NCBI RefSeq assembly: GCF_003814005.1
Contig: NZ_CP033898.1
Location: 1,798,001 to 1,862,000, forward strand
Reading direction: 5' to 3'
DNA: 64,000 bases
Origin: Corynebacterium pseudopelargi
Lineage (GTDB): Bacteria; Actinomycetota; Actinomycetes; Mycobacteriales; Mycobacteriaceae
Shown: one piece after another, positions 9,272 through 17,678 of the stretch
How positions within the stretch are numbered: position 1 is the stretch's first letter
Layout of the letters: each line of letters starts with the position of its first letter
Notes under the pieces: generated by a model
Databases searched by the model: none
The model's input: only the letters and a program-made list of their open reading frames with translations
Told to the model about the DNA's origin: nothing
Translations under genes and position numbers: made by a program

Positions 9272-9937
9272 TTAGGCCTTGTCGTTGCTCAAAGAGATCA
9301 AGCCATAATCATAGGCGTGGCGGCGATACACCACGGAAGGCTGACCAGTCTCTTCATTGACAAACAGGTAGAAATCGTGGCCCACGAGCTCCATCTCAGA
9401 CAAAGCATCATCCACGCTCATCGGAGTAGCGGAGTGCTCCTTGGTGCGCACGATCTGACCGGGCAACACATCTTCAACAGAATCGGCATAGGGATCTTCA
9501 TCATATTGATCCTTGGCGCGAGCCTGCTCAGCTTCACGCACCAATTCCGCGGCGGCTTCACCGGTGCTCATCGGTGCACGGTGGCCGGACAGGGAGATGG
9601 AACGACGAGCCTTGACCTTACGCAGGGAACGTTCCATGCGAGACAGTGCCGTCTCCAGTGCTGCGTAGAAGCTATCTTCCTTCGCCTCAGAACGAGCAAT
9701 GTGGCCCTTGCCGGTAGCGGTGATCTGAATGCGATCAGAGTTATCTGCACGGCGAGGATTCGGCTCGTGCTGCAACTCGACGTGGAAGAACGTCAGCGTA
9801 GGATCCAAACGCGCGATCTTGGCAAGCTTGGAATTGACTCGTTCCGCGAAATGCTCGGGAACCTCGACGTTGCGGCCGGTGATTGACACCTTGACGTCCG
9901 GGCTCAACACCTCGTTGGAGCCATCAGGCGTGGTCAT
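9272..9937 (-). CDS. hpf: long-form ribosome hibernation promoting factor
   Basis: Long HPF dimerises 70S ribosomes into inactive 100S particles in stationary phase. At 221 aa it has both parts: an N-terminal S30AE domain (about residues 12-110, VKVSITGRNVEVPEHFAERVNSKL) and a C-terminal dimerisation domain (about 163-221, MSVDDALSEMELVGHDFYLFVNEETG...VVYRR). These are joined by an acidic linker rich in Asp and Glu. GTG 9943 is in frame, but ATG 9937 is 9 nt from GGGAGG and is chosen. It lies between comF and secA on the same strand, the usual order in corynebacteria. Confidence 0.94.
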   Translation of the reverse strand: MTTPDGSNEVLSPDVKVSITGRNVEVPEHFAERVNSKLAKIARLDPTLTFFHVELQHEPNPRRADNSDRIQITATGKGHIARSEAKEDSFYAALETALSRMERSLRKVKARRSISLSGHRAPMSTGEAAAELVREAEQARAKDQYDEDPYADSVEDVLPGQIVRTKEHSATPMSVDDALSEMELVGHDFYLFVNEETGQPSVVYRRHAYDYGLISLSNDKA

Positions 9938-10140
9938 AATCACGTACCTCCCTTGTGTTGTCCGCCCTTGAAGGAAACCTCTGACAGACCCCTCCGGGCG
10001 GGGTGAACTTTCATCTCTAAGGATACCCGTAGTTTTGCAGTCACCGCCATAGAATGTTGTTCGCTCTCAGCGTTGGCAATTTGCCCAACGCCTTGACCCA
10101 ATCCATGCCCTTGGAGCAACTAGATCCCGCCCCAACACGG

Positions 10141-10782
10141 TCAAGCATGAGAAAACCCCAGGCAGCCGGCCACTTTCATTCCCGCAGATTGAAGGACGGC
10201 CACCGAAGAAGCCAGCGTGGCGCCGGTAGTAATCACATCATCGACCAACAACACCGGCGCATCCACGGTGCCCAAAAGCTGCACAGCACCAGAAATATTT
10301 ATTCTTCTTTGCACAGCGCTCAGACCAGCAGAATCACGCACCCTTGTTGCGTGCCGCAACAGTTGAGCACTTGGCAGGCGGCTGGATTGGCAGGCAAGAA
10401 ACACCGGATCGCCGCCCCTTGCGCGCTCATTGCTCAACGTGGTTGGGGCAGGCACCAACCACAGCCCATCGGGTAAGCGGCCTTGGGCTTCTAAGGACTG
10501 CACCGCCGCACGCAGTACGGCACCAAACACAGCACACATATCCATGCGCCCGCGTTCTTTCATGCCAATAATCATTGCCGAGCGCACGCCACCGTAGGGG
10601 CCAAGTGAATACACGGGCACATGCTGGAGCACCCTGGTGCTGATGCGCTGCGGTGGCTGCCGAAGCTGCTGCTTGCACGAAGCACACAAGGCAACACCTG
10701 CCGTGCCACAGCCGGCGCAACTACGCGGAAGGCATAACTCGGCAAAAGCCCGAGCCGCTAAGCGCACATCCCGAAAATCCAA
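10141..10782 (-). CDS. ComF-family phosphoribosyltransferase-like protein
   Basis: This 213-aa protein has an N-terminal zinc knuckle (Cys22, Cys25, Cys33, Cys36) and a C-terminal type-I phosphoribosyltransferase fold whose PRPP loop reads LLVDDVITTGAT near 178-189. In competent bacteria ComF helps DNA uptake; in actinobacteria its role is not established. The apparent start is TTG at 10782, behind eight consecutive G residues that could act as a ribosome-binding site. That G-run directly follows the arm of a 9-bp inverted repeat, so translation may be affected by structure. Confidence 0.85.
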   Translation of the reverse strand: MDFRDVRLAARAFAELCLPRSCAGCGTAGVALCASCKQQLRQPPQRISTRVLQHVPVYSLGPYGGVRSAMIIGMKERGRMDMCAVFGAVLRAAVQSLEAQGRLPDGLWLVPAPTTLSNERARGGDPVFLACQSSRLPSAQLLRHATRVRDSAGLSAVQRRINISGAVQLLGTVDAPVLLVDDVITTGATLASSVAVLQSAGMKVAGCLGFSHA

Positions 10783-10792
10783 AAGCCCCCCC

Positions 10793-10839
10793 CTTGGTAG
10801 AGCCGTGCTCCTCCCCTATCAGCACAGCGATCTACCAAG
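10793..10839 (-). other. 9-bp inverted repeat abutting the comF ribosome-binding site
   Basis: CTTGGTAGA (10793-10801) and TCTACCAAG (10831-10839) are exact reverse complements, 29 bp apart. A further pair, GTGCT and AGCAC, lies inside. On the minus strand it lies between the lpqB stop and the G-run used as the comF ribosome-binding site. A second small stem (GAGGC/GCCTC, 10839-10854) is next to it. It is either the lpqB terminator without a U-run or a translational control element. Confidence 0.45.
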
Positions 10840-10874
10840 AGGCTAAAACGCCTCTGCAGCTTTGGCAATCAGGA

Positions 10875-12599
10875 TTAGTTTGGCACCACCACGGGTGCGC
10901 GCACGCCTTCAAGGCCTGCGACCTCGCGCCAGAAATTCGCTTCTTCTAAATCCTTTGGAATCTGCATCGTTGCCCTGGCGTCGGTGGCGAAAATGGTGGA
11001 GCTATTCGACGTCACCGAAACCACCGGGGCATCGAGGTTGGCTCCTGGCAGCGGGGTGGCACTGGAGCCATCGGGGGCTACCACCCACACTGGCGCCTCG
11101 GGGTTGGCCGTGCCGATTAATAGGGTGCCATCGGCTTGCCAATCAAGCGAGATGATCGTGTCTTCAAAACCAGGCAGCAGATCAATAACGTTGGTGAGCT
11201 TGCGTTCGCCCACATTTGGCCTGGCTACCACGCCCACGTAGACCTTGCCGTCCATCACCATGGCCGCCCTTGAGCCTGCGTGAGAAAGCTGCAGCACGGA
11301 AATATCGCTGTGCTCGCCCAAGGATTCCGAATCCACCTCAGTTTGGACGATCTCGCCATTGTCGCTGGAGCGAGCCACGCGCGCGATCTTTTGGCCATCG
11401 ATCACCGTCCACAGCGATGATGCCGTGGGCTCGAAGGTGGGCTTGGTCAGCGTGCGGGCCCGAAGCTTGCTTTCCATGGTGGTGTTCATGGTGCCGATGA
11501 GCAATTCAGATTCGCGATCCTCTTCTTGGCCAGAGCTTCGCACCGCACCCACCGCATCGCTTTTACCCGAGATGCTGATCGACTCAATATCTTCGAGCTG
11601 CCCGATGGGCTTGGTTACCGGATTGATCTTGCCGCCATTGATATTGACCAATTGGCCGCCGATAAGCGCATAGGCGGTATCGAAGCTATTGCCGGTGGCC
11701 TGGGGGTTGTATTCGGCGAAGTTATCCACCGTGAGGTCTGGATCTTCGGTGTCTCTGGAGCGCACCGCATTGCCATCGAATGCCAGATGATACGGCCCGC
11801 CGATTTCTGCCATGCCTAAGGTCCAGACGATGCTTGCCGCGAGCCTGCGCATGGCATCGGAGCTTAAGTTGGTCAGCCCAGAAAACTCATACACCCCATC
11901 GCGCCTGCCCGCATAGGTGGCATCGGCTGGTAGTTCGTCCATCACGCCTGGGGCAAGCCACTCGGAGGGGCCTTCGATCAGCAGCGATAGCAGGGCTGAG
12001 TCTAAAGAGCCGGTGCGGTTATAAATCCACCGCTGATCAGCAACCAGGCGGCTGCCGCTGGGATCAAAGAAGTACACATTGCGCATGGTGTAGTGATTGC
12101 GGAAGGCATTGCGCTCCACCACGATCTGATTGGGCAGATCGACGATGCGCCACTCACCATCAATTTCTTCGAGGCGAATATTTTGCCTAAAGGGAGTTTT
12201 ACGGGGCTGGTAGGCACCAGCTTTGCTCACCTCGCCGACGATGGTGCCGGTTACCTCGTAGGTTCTGCCCGGTTCCTCATCATCCTGTGGCGCGGAATTC
12301 ACATCGATGCGATCAAGCACGAGAATATCTGGCTTTGGCGCCCAGGATTCTGCCTTTTCCTTGCTCATGTAGCTCTTGGCAGCGCGGTATTGCTGCTCTG
12401 CGAGCGCATTGGCACTGTAGAAATCTCGAAGCAGCAAATCTGGGGCTTCGCCTTCTTTGGGGCCTTGGAAGCTTGAGGGTTGTTCTTGTTCAAAACTCCG
12501 AATTGCTTGAGGGTCTGTTTCTGAAGGCACAGAAATACATCCGCTTAACACCATGGCCATGGTGGTGCTCACGCACAGCAGCGAAGCTCGCTTCATCAT
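10875..12599 (-). CDS. lpqB: lipoprotein LpqB, accessory to the MtrAB system
   Basis: This is a 574-aa exported lipoprotein: basic start MMKRAS, hydrophobic core, lipobox VLSGC with lipidated Cys21. The mature part contains a GerMN-like domain (about 150-290) and a beta-propeller-like C-terminal half (SADATYAGRRDG... LTNVIDLLPGFEDTIISLDWQADGTLLIGTA). In mycobacteria LpqB contacts the extracellular part of MtrB and modulates its signalling. The ATG overlaps the mtrB stop as ATGA, completing the mtrA-mtrB-lpqB operon. Confidence 0.95.
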   Translation of the reverse strand: MMKRASLLCVSTTMAMVLSGCISVPSETDPQAIRSFEQEQPSSFQGPKEGEAPDLLLRDFYSANALAEQQYRAAKSYMSKEKAESWAPKPDILVLDRIDVNSAPQDDEEPGRTYEVTGTIVGEVSKAGAYQPRKTPFRQNIRLEEIDGEWRIVDLPNQIVVERNAFRNHYTMRNVYFFDPSGSRLVADQRWIYNRTGSLDSALLSLLIEGPSEWLAPGVMDELPADATYAGRRDGVYEFSGLTNLSSDAMRRLAASIVWTLGMAEIGGPYHLAFDGNAVRSRDTEDPDLTVDNFAEYNPQATGNSFDTAYALIGGQLVNINGGKINPVTKPIGQLEDIESISISGKSDAVGAVRSSGQEEDRESELLIGTMNTTMESKLRARTLTKPTFEPTASSLWTVIDGQKIARVARSSDNGEIVQTEVDSESLGEHSDISVLQLSHAGSRAAMVMDGKVYVGVVARPNVGERKLTNVIDLLPGFEDTIISLDWQADGTLLIGTANPEAPVWVVAPDGSSATPLPGANLDAPVVSVTSNSSTIFATDARATMQIPKDLEEANFWREVAGLEGVRAPVVVPN

Positions 12600-14188
12600 T
12601 GCTCCTCCTGGCTGAGGTTAATGCCCTCGCTGGATGGTTCCTTGCTCTTTGGCGCTTCCAGCGGCAGCGGAGGCTTATCAATCGCACCGCCTGGGGTGCG
12701 CGGCAACAGCACCCTAAAGGTAGAGCCAACCCCAATATTGCCCCTGGCCTCAATGGTGCCGCCGTGTAAGTGTGCATCTTCTAAGGCAATAGCAAGGCCT
12801 AATCCGGTGCCGCCGGAGTGACGCTCGCGGGAGGGATCGGCACGCCAGAAGCGTTCAAACACCAGCTCTTCTTGTTCAGGCTTTAAGCCAACGCCGTGAT
12901 CGGTGACCGTCACCGCGATGGCATCTGCGCTCATGGCGGTGCGGATTTCTACCGGGTTGCCTTCCGAGTGATCCACGGCGTTGGCAAAGAGGTTGCGCAG
13001 GATCCTTTCAATGCGTCGAGCATCGCCAACCATTGGCAGCGGATCATCTTCTGGCACGAAAGTGACTTGCACCCCGAGCTCTTTGGCAAGCGCGCGCACC
13101 TGATCCCATGCAGCATGGATGCACTCGCGCATATCGAGCTGTGTTGGCGAAAGTTCGGTAGCGCCGGCGTCGTAACGCGAAATCTCAAGCAAGTCATTGA
13201 GCAGGTCTTCGAAAAGATCAAGCTGTTGTACAAGCAACTGAGAAGCGCGCTTGGTATGCGGGGCAAACTCCTCCGATTCGGAGTTGATCATATCGGCGGC
13301 CAAACGCACCGTTGTCAGTGGTGTGCGCAGCTCGTGGGACACATCGGAGGTGAATTGACGCTGGAAATTGCCGTATTCTTCGAGCTGCTGGATCTTCTTA
13401 GACAAGCTATCGGCCATGGTGTTAAAGCTCATGGCCAGGCGGGCAATTTCGTCTCTGCCGTCGACCACCATCCGCTCACGCAGGTGGCCATCGGCGAAAC
13501 GTTCAGCGATGCGGCTGGCAGAGCGCACCGGGGTGATGAGCTGGTTCATCGCCACCCAGACGATGATCACAAACAGCACGATCAACAAGATGGCGGCACC
13601 TGCAAAGGAGCCACGCAGCATGGCAAGGGTAGCCTCGTCGTTTTCCATCGACATCACCAAATACACCTGGAGGTTTGGCACCTCGGCGTCGGTAGGCGTG
13701 CCAATGATGAGGGCTTTATAGCTGGAATCGTCGCTTCTTCGGATCGTGGCGTATTGGCTTGCCACCTGCCCCTGTGCGACAAAGCTGCGAAGCCGCTCGG
13801 GAATGCGATAGCCCTCGGGAGCAGAAATCACCTCGCCTTCTGGCTCATTGACCAAAATGACGGGCTCATATACCGCCTGCTCCTGGCCTTCAACAGCCCG
13901 AGAAACGATGGCGGCGCGGGCCGTTTTTAGGCGAACATCTAATGGGCTTGATGCACCCGTGGCGGCAATTTGTTCTTCCACTGCCACGCGCGCGCGGTCG
14001 ATCTCTTGAGCGGCGATTTCTTCTTTGGCGTCCATGAAGCGCCCAACTAAGAAGTTAGTCACGAACATGGCCAAAATAAGCAGCACGAAAGCGGAGGCAA
14101 GAATAATCGTGCCCAACACGCGGTACTGAACGCTGGTTTGCCAGCGTTCTACTAATGCGTGACGTATGCGGTGAATCAGCCCGGAAAT
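12596..14188 (-). CDS. mtrB: sensor histidine kinase MtrB, probably starting at an ATT codon
   Basis: This is a membrane histidine kinase, partner of MtrA, sensing envelope or osmotic state. Order: transmembrane helix (LGTIILASAFVLLILAMF), extracellular sensor, second helix (AGAAILLIVLFVIIVWVAM), HAMP (RSASRIAERFADGHL), H-box FTSDVSHELRTPLTTV, and ATPase boxes N (RNLFANAVDHSEG), G1 and G2 (FWRADPS, GGTGLGLAI). The only conventional start is GTG 14119, which lacks a ribosome-binding site. The frame extends upstream as SGLIHRIRHALVERWQTSVQYR, matching the basic pre-helix segment of MtrB proteins, with no ATG, GTG or TTG. ATT at 14188 is 9 nt after TAAGGAG, which overlaps the mtrA stop. I infer an AUU start (530 aa); CTG at 14179 is the alternative. 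Confidence 0.93.
   Translation of the reverse strand: MSGLIHRIRHALVERWQTSVQYRVLGTIILASAFVLLILAMFVTNFLVGRFMDAKEEIAAQEIDRARVAVEEQIAATGASSPLDVRLKTARAAIVSRAVEGQEQAVYEPVILVNEPEGEVISAPEGYRIPERLRSFVAQGQVASQYATIRRSDDSSYKALIIGTPTDAEVPNLQVYLVMSMENDEATLAMLRGSFAGAAILLIVLFVIIVWVAMNQLITPVRSASRIAERFADGHLRERMVVDGRDEIARLAMSFNTMADSLSKKIQQLEEYGNFQRQFTSDVSHELRTPLTTVRLAADMINSESEEFAPHTKRASQLLVQQLDLFEDLLNDLLEISRYDAGATELSPTQLDMRECIHAAWDQVRALAKELGVQVTFVPEDDPLPMVGDARRIERILRNLFANAVDHSEGNPVEIRTAMSADAIAVTVTDHGVGLKPEQEELVFERFWRADPSRERHSGGTGLGLAIALEDAHLHGGTIEARGNIGVGSTFRVLLPRTPGGAIDKPPLPLEAPKSKEPSSEGINLSQEEQ
14128..14149 (-). repeat. perfect 9-bp inverted repeat in the mtrB 5' region
   Basis: Arms 14128-14136 (GAACGCTGG) and 14141-14149 (CCAGCGTTC) are exact reverse complements around a 4-nt loop. 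It lies inside the mtrB coding sequence if translation begins at 14188, or 8 bp before the start codon if it begins at GTG 14119. A stem this strong near an initiation region could affect MtrB yield. Confidence 0.6.
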
Positions 14189-14201
14189 GGCCTTCTGCTC
14201 C

Positions 14202-14873
14202 TTAGCCGATCTTGTAACCCACGCCGCGGATAGTCAGCACGATCTGCGGGTTATCTGGGTCTTTTTCAATCTTGGAACGAAGACGCTGCACATGCACGTT
14301 GACAAGGCGGGTATCGGCAGGGTTGCGATAGCCCCACACCTTCTGCAGCAATTCTTCGCGGCTAAAGACCTGCCCAGGCTTGGAGGCCAACTCGACTAAT
14401 AATTGGAACTCAAGAGGCGTGAGCTGGATTTCTTCACCATTGCGCGTGACTTGGTGGCCTGGGACGTCGATACGCAAATCCCCGGCCTCTAACACATCGT
14501 GGTGCTCATCTTCGCTGCGGCGCAGACGCGCACGCATACGAGCAATGAGCTCCTTGTGCTTAAAAGGCTTGGAAATATAGTCATCGGCACCCGATTCCAG
14601 GCCAAGCACCACGTCGACGGTGTCCGTCTTGGCGGTGAGCATGACAATGGGCACCGAGGATTCGCGGCGAATCATCCGGCAGATGTCGATGCCATTGACT
14701 CCGGGCAGCATCAAGTCGAGCAGCACCAGGTCGGGCTGCTCGCGCTGGAACACCGGGACGGCCTGGGCGCCATCGGATACCGCTACAGTTTGATAGCCCT
14801 CGGCTTGAAGCACCAAGGTGAGCATCTCGGAGATGCCAGGATCATCATCAACGACGAGGATTTTTGGGGGCAT
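14202..14873 (-). CDS. mtrA: DNA-binding response regulator MtrA
   Basis: This OmpR-family response regulator of 223 aa controls cell-wall, division and osmotic-stress genes in mycolic-acid bacteria. The receiver domain has KILVVDDDP at the N-terminus, phospho-acceptor Asp53 (LLDLMLPG), and the conserved Lys in MLTAKTD. The winged-helix domain follows (LTPLEFQLLVELASKPGQVFSREELLQKVWGY; RLVNVHVQRLRSKIEKDP). The frame is open far upstream, but ATG 14873 (MPPKILVVDDD) gives the family N-terminus. The stop TAA lies within TAAGGAG, the likely ribosome-binding site of mtrB. Confidence 0.96.
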   Translation of the reverse strand: MPPKILVVDDDPGISEMLTLVLQAEGYQTVAVSDGAQAVPVFQREQPDLVLLDLMLPGVNGIDICRMIRRESSVPIVMLTAKTDTVDVVLGLESGADDYISKPFKHKELIARMRARLRRSEDEHHDVLEAGDLRIDVPGHQVTRNGEEIQLTPLEFQLLVELASKPGQVFSREELLQKVWGYRNPADTRLVNVHVQRLRSKIEKDPDNPQIVLTIRGVGYKIG

Positions 14874-14922
14874 AGAAATAACGGCCACCCTTTCTTCTTT
14901 TCTGCATTGCTCAGACGTTCTA

Positions 14923-14951
14923 AGCCTACCGTGCGCACATGCCAGGCAAAA
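14923..14951 (-). promoter_or_regulatory. candidate promoter of mtrAB-lpqB
   Basis: On the minus strand TTTTGC (14951-14946) and TAGGCT (14928-14923) are 17 bp apart, 50 bp upstream of the chosen mtrA start. The -10 is good for corynebacteria; the -35 is weak. Confidence 0.35.
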
Positions 14952-15035
14952 CACACTGTCACCTTTTTGCAATGGCAGCGATGTGTGATGCCAATGAATA
15001 CAAATGCCGCCGAAGGCTAAGAACCTCTGCCGCTG

Positions 15036-15650
15036 CTATCCCAGCGCCTGCAGCACCGCGGTGGCCACAGCACTTGTTTGCTGTGCTGGATCAACCACCA
15101 TCCACGGCGAATACCACTGCTGTTGGGCCAAGTTGGCGTAGGCATGAGCAGTGCGAAGCTGCAAGCCGGCATCCGATTCATATTGATCGCGTACACGGCT
15201 TGCATCTTCTGCCTCACGCGAGGCTGCGCGCTTTGCAGCCAATGCCACATCGGTGCCAAGCAGCACCTGCAGGGTGGGCTTAGGGAGCCCAAATTGCTCG
15301 AACTCTAAACCCGCCACCCACTGAGCAATGTTTGGATCTTGAGCTCGCGCCACCGAGTAGGCGGCATTCGAGGCCACATAGCGATCAAGCAGCAAGATCT
15401 TCGAGCTTGCTGCGGCCTTGTGCAATTGCTCTTTTGCCCCGAGGCGATCGAGGGCAAATAGCGTGGCCATGCCGTAGATTGAGTCGCTCAAATCACCCAT
15501 GCGCCCATAAAGGGCTTGCTGGGCCAGTTGGGCGTGGATGGATTCCTCGTAGCGGGGAAAGGCCAGGTACTCGGCATCTACTTGTTCGCGCAGCGCGCGA
15601 ACAAGGGTGTTTTTGCCCGCGCCGTCGATCCCCTCAATCGCAACAATCAT
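15036..15650 (-). CDS. tmk: thymidylate kinase
   Basis: The enzyme phosphorylates dTMP to dTDP. The 204-aa protein begins [20 protein letters not shown], containing the P-loop. The substrate DR(Y) motif LLDRYVASNAAYS is near residue 90, and a LID-like segment AAKRAASREAED is near 133-144. The ATG overlaps the ahcY stop as TAATG, so the gene is translationally coupled to ahcY. The same neighbourhood (ahcY-tmk-mtrA-mtrB-lpqB) occurs in Mycobacterium tuberculosis. Confidence 0.95.
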   Translation of the reverse strand: MIVAIEGIDGAGKNTLVRALREQVDAEYLAFPRYEESIHAQLAQQALYGRMGDLSDSIYGMATLFALDRLGAKEQLHKAAASSKILLLDRYVASNAAYSVARAQDPNIAQWVAGLEFEQFGLPKPTLQVLLGTDVALAAKRAASREAEDASRVRDQYESDAGLQLRTAHAYANLAQQQWYSPWMVVDPAQQTSAVATAVLQALG

Positions 15651-17077
15651 TAGTAGCGGTAGTGCTCCGGCTTATAAGGGCCTGCAACATCGACGCCAAT
15701 ATATTCCGCTTGTTCCTTGGTCAGTTCGGTGATGGTGCCGCCGAGGGCTTCGACGTGGATGCGTGCGACGAGCTCGTCAAGGACCTTTGGCAGACGGTAG
15801 ACCTCGTTGACGTAGGAGCCATCGTTATTAAAAAGCTCGATCTGCGCGAGGGTTTGATCGGCAAAAGAGGTAGACATAACAAAGCTCGGGTGCCCGGTGG
15901 CATTGCCCAGGTTGAGCAGGCGGCCTTCGGAAAGCAGGATGATGCTTCGGCCATTGGGCAGGGTGAACTCATCTACCTGCGGCTTGATATTTACGCGAGT
16001 GACGTCATCGCGGTGTAGCAGGGAGGCGACGTCGATTTCATTATCGAAGTGGCCGATATTGCCCAAGATGGCGTGGTCTTTCATCTTCAGCATCTGCTCG
16101 AAGGAAATGATGTCGCGGTTGCCGGTTGCGGTGATCACGATATCGGCATCGGCAATGGCGTCGTCGACGTGGACCACGGGGAAGCCATCCATGAGTGCCT
16201 GCAAGGCATTGATCGGATCAGCCTCGGTTACCTTCACGCGGGCACCTTGGCCGTCCATGGCCTCGGCACAGCCCTTGCCCACATCGCCGTAGCCGCAGAT
16301 CAGCACGCTCTTGCCACCCATGAGTGCATCGGTGGCGCGGTTAATGCCGTCGAGCAGGGAGTGGCGAGTGCCGTACTTATTGTCGAACTTCGACTTGGTT
16401 ACAGCGTCGTTGACGTTCATTGCGGGGAAGGGCAGCTCGCCAGCTTCTGCAAAGTGGTAGAGGCGGTGCACACCGGTGGTGGTTTCCTCGGTAACGCCCT
16501 TGACCGACTCTGCAATCTTGCCCCACTTGCCGGGCTCAGCTTCGAGCACTCGGCGCAGCATGGCTTTAAATGCCTTGGATTCATCGGAATCCTGCTCATC
16601 ATCAGGTGGCACCACGCCGGCTTGTTCATATTCGCGTCCGCGGATCACGGCCATGGTGGCATCGCCGCCATCGTCGAGGATCATATTGGGCAAGCGATCG
16701 CCCCAAGAGAAGATCTCATTGACGCAGTCCCAGTATTCTTCAAGGGTTTCGCCCTTCCACGCAAAGACCGGAACACCCTGCGGGTCCTCGGGAGTACCCT
16801 TGCCAACCACCACGGCGGCTGCAGCTTCATCTTGGGTGGAAAAGATATTGCAGGAAGCCCAGCGCACCTCGGCACCGAGTGCAACGAGGGTTTCGATCAG
16901 CACAGCAGTTTGCACCGTCATATGGATCGATCCGGCGATGCGTGCGCCTTGAAGGGGCTGTTCTTCGCGATACATCTCGCGCAATTGCATCAGCCCCGGC
17001 ATCTCGTGTTCGGCGAGACGGATCTGGTGGCGGCCAGCGTCGGCCAGGTGGATGTCACGGATGCGGTAGTCAGTCAA
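15650..17077 (-). CDS. ahcY: adenosylhomocysteinase (S-adenosyl-L-homocysteine hydrolase)
   Basis: The enzyme splits S-adenosylhomocysteine into adenosine and homocysteine, pulling SAM-dependent methylation forward. It has 475 aa and carries the insertion typical of actinobacterial forms ([19 protein letters not shown]). The N-terminal signature [31 protein letters not shown], catalytic [15 protein letters not shown], the NAD-binding [14 protein letters not shown] and the C-terminal KPEHYRY are all present. The start is TTG at 17077, with AAGGA 13 nt and AAGG 3 nt upstream. No SAH-type riboswitch is evident in the 47-bp gap upstream. Confidence 0.96.
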   Translation of the reverse strand: MTDYRIRDIHLADAGRHQIRLAEHEMPGLMQLREMYREEQPLQGARIAGSIHMTVQTAVLIETLVALGAEVRWASCNIFSTQDEAAAAVVVGKGTPEDPQGVPVFAWKGETLEEYWDCVNEIFSWGDRLPNMILDDGGDATMAVIRGREYEQAGVVPPDDEQDSDESKAFKAMLRRVLEAEPGKWGKIAESVKGVTEETTTGVHRLYHFAEAGELPFPAMNVNDAVTKSKFDNKYGTRHSLLDGINRATDALMGGKSVLICGYGDVGKGCAEAMDGQGARVKVTEADPINALQALMDGFPVVHVDDAIADADIVITATGNRDIISFEQMLKMKDHAILGNIGHFDNEIDVASLLHRDDVTRVNIKPQVDEFTLPNGRSIILLSEGRLLNLGNATGHPSFVMSTSFADQTLAQIELFNNDGSYVNEVYRLPKVLDELVARIHVEALGGTITELTKEQAEYIGVDVAGPYKPEHYRY

Positions 17078-17124
17078 AACCTTGATGTCCTTCTATTTGG
17101 GTACTGCGTTTGGTGTTATCTGCT

Positions 17125-17475
17125 CTAGCTTAGAGCCTCGATATAGGCATCGAGATCTTCATCGCTTTCAACCTGCTCCAACAGGCCTGCGGCGATTTCT
17201 CTAATATCTTCCTCGCCCCTGCCGCGCAATCCAAGAATAAAGGGGTAATCCTGGGCTAATTCGCGATCGCTAAAGGGGGCTCCTGCCCAAATGGCCAGCA
17301 GGGTTGCCGCGAGTTGGGCGTTGTCTTGTTCTTCTGCCTGGGCTCCTTGTTCGGCTGCAATACGCACCAGATCGGATACTTCTTCCACGATGGACTCGCT
17401 ATCGAGATCTGCGAGCTCGTCTAGAAGATCGATATTGCTTTCTACCTCAAAGACCTCGGCTTCCCATCCACTCAC
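17125..17475 (-). CDS. small acidic protein, possibly DUF4259-like
   Basis: This is a 116-aa acidic soluble protein (MSGWEAEVFEVESNIDLLDEL). The N-terminal W-x7-NxDxLDEL pattern and an AAxLLAIWAG helix suggest the DUF4259 family, which has no known activity. The start is GTG 17475, 9 nt from AAAGG. It sits 47 bp upstream of ahcY on the same strand and may share its transcript. Function not recognised. Confidence 0.65.
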   Translation of the reverse strand: MSGWEAEVFEVESNIDLLDELADLDSESIVEEVSDLVRIAAEQGAQAEEQDNAQLAATLLAIWAGAPFSDRELAQDYPFILGLRGRGEEDIREIAAGLLEQVESDEDLDAYIEALS

Positions 17476-17678
17476 GATCTATCACCTTTCTTTAAGTGTG
17501 CTGGCGCATTGCGTGTTGGCAGTAACGCCATCGAATGTGGGATCTACTTCCATTCATAGTGCATTTTCTTTTTCCTGGCCGGTTGGGCTGCCGAATGTGT
17601 TCTTTGCAACCCTTCCCTTTTGTGATAGCGTTTGTGATCAAATTGTTATCAAACCTTTATTAGTACAGGTAGCGGCAC

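Noticed and set aside
12896..13930. Open frame of 344 codons opposite mtrB
   Set aside because: Shadow of the histidine kinase gene.
17078..17124. SAH or SAM riboswitch ahead of ahcY
   Set aside because: The 47-bp gap is too short and shows no matching conserved core.
16049..17128. Open frame of 359 codons opposite ahcY
   Set aside because: Shadow of a well-supported enzyme gene; composition is that of reverse-complemented codons.
17591..17678. Possible cAMP-receptor-type (GlxR) site or promoter upstream of the low-complexity protein gene
   Set aside because: TGTGAT occurs twice in direct orientation and TGATCA/TTATCA partly mirror each other, but no complete TGTGA-N6-TCACA and no convincing -35/-10 pair was found.
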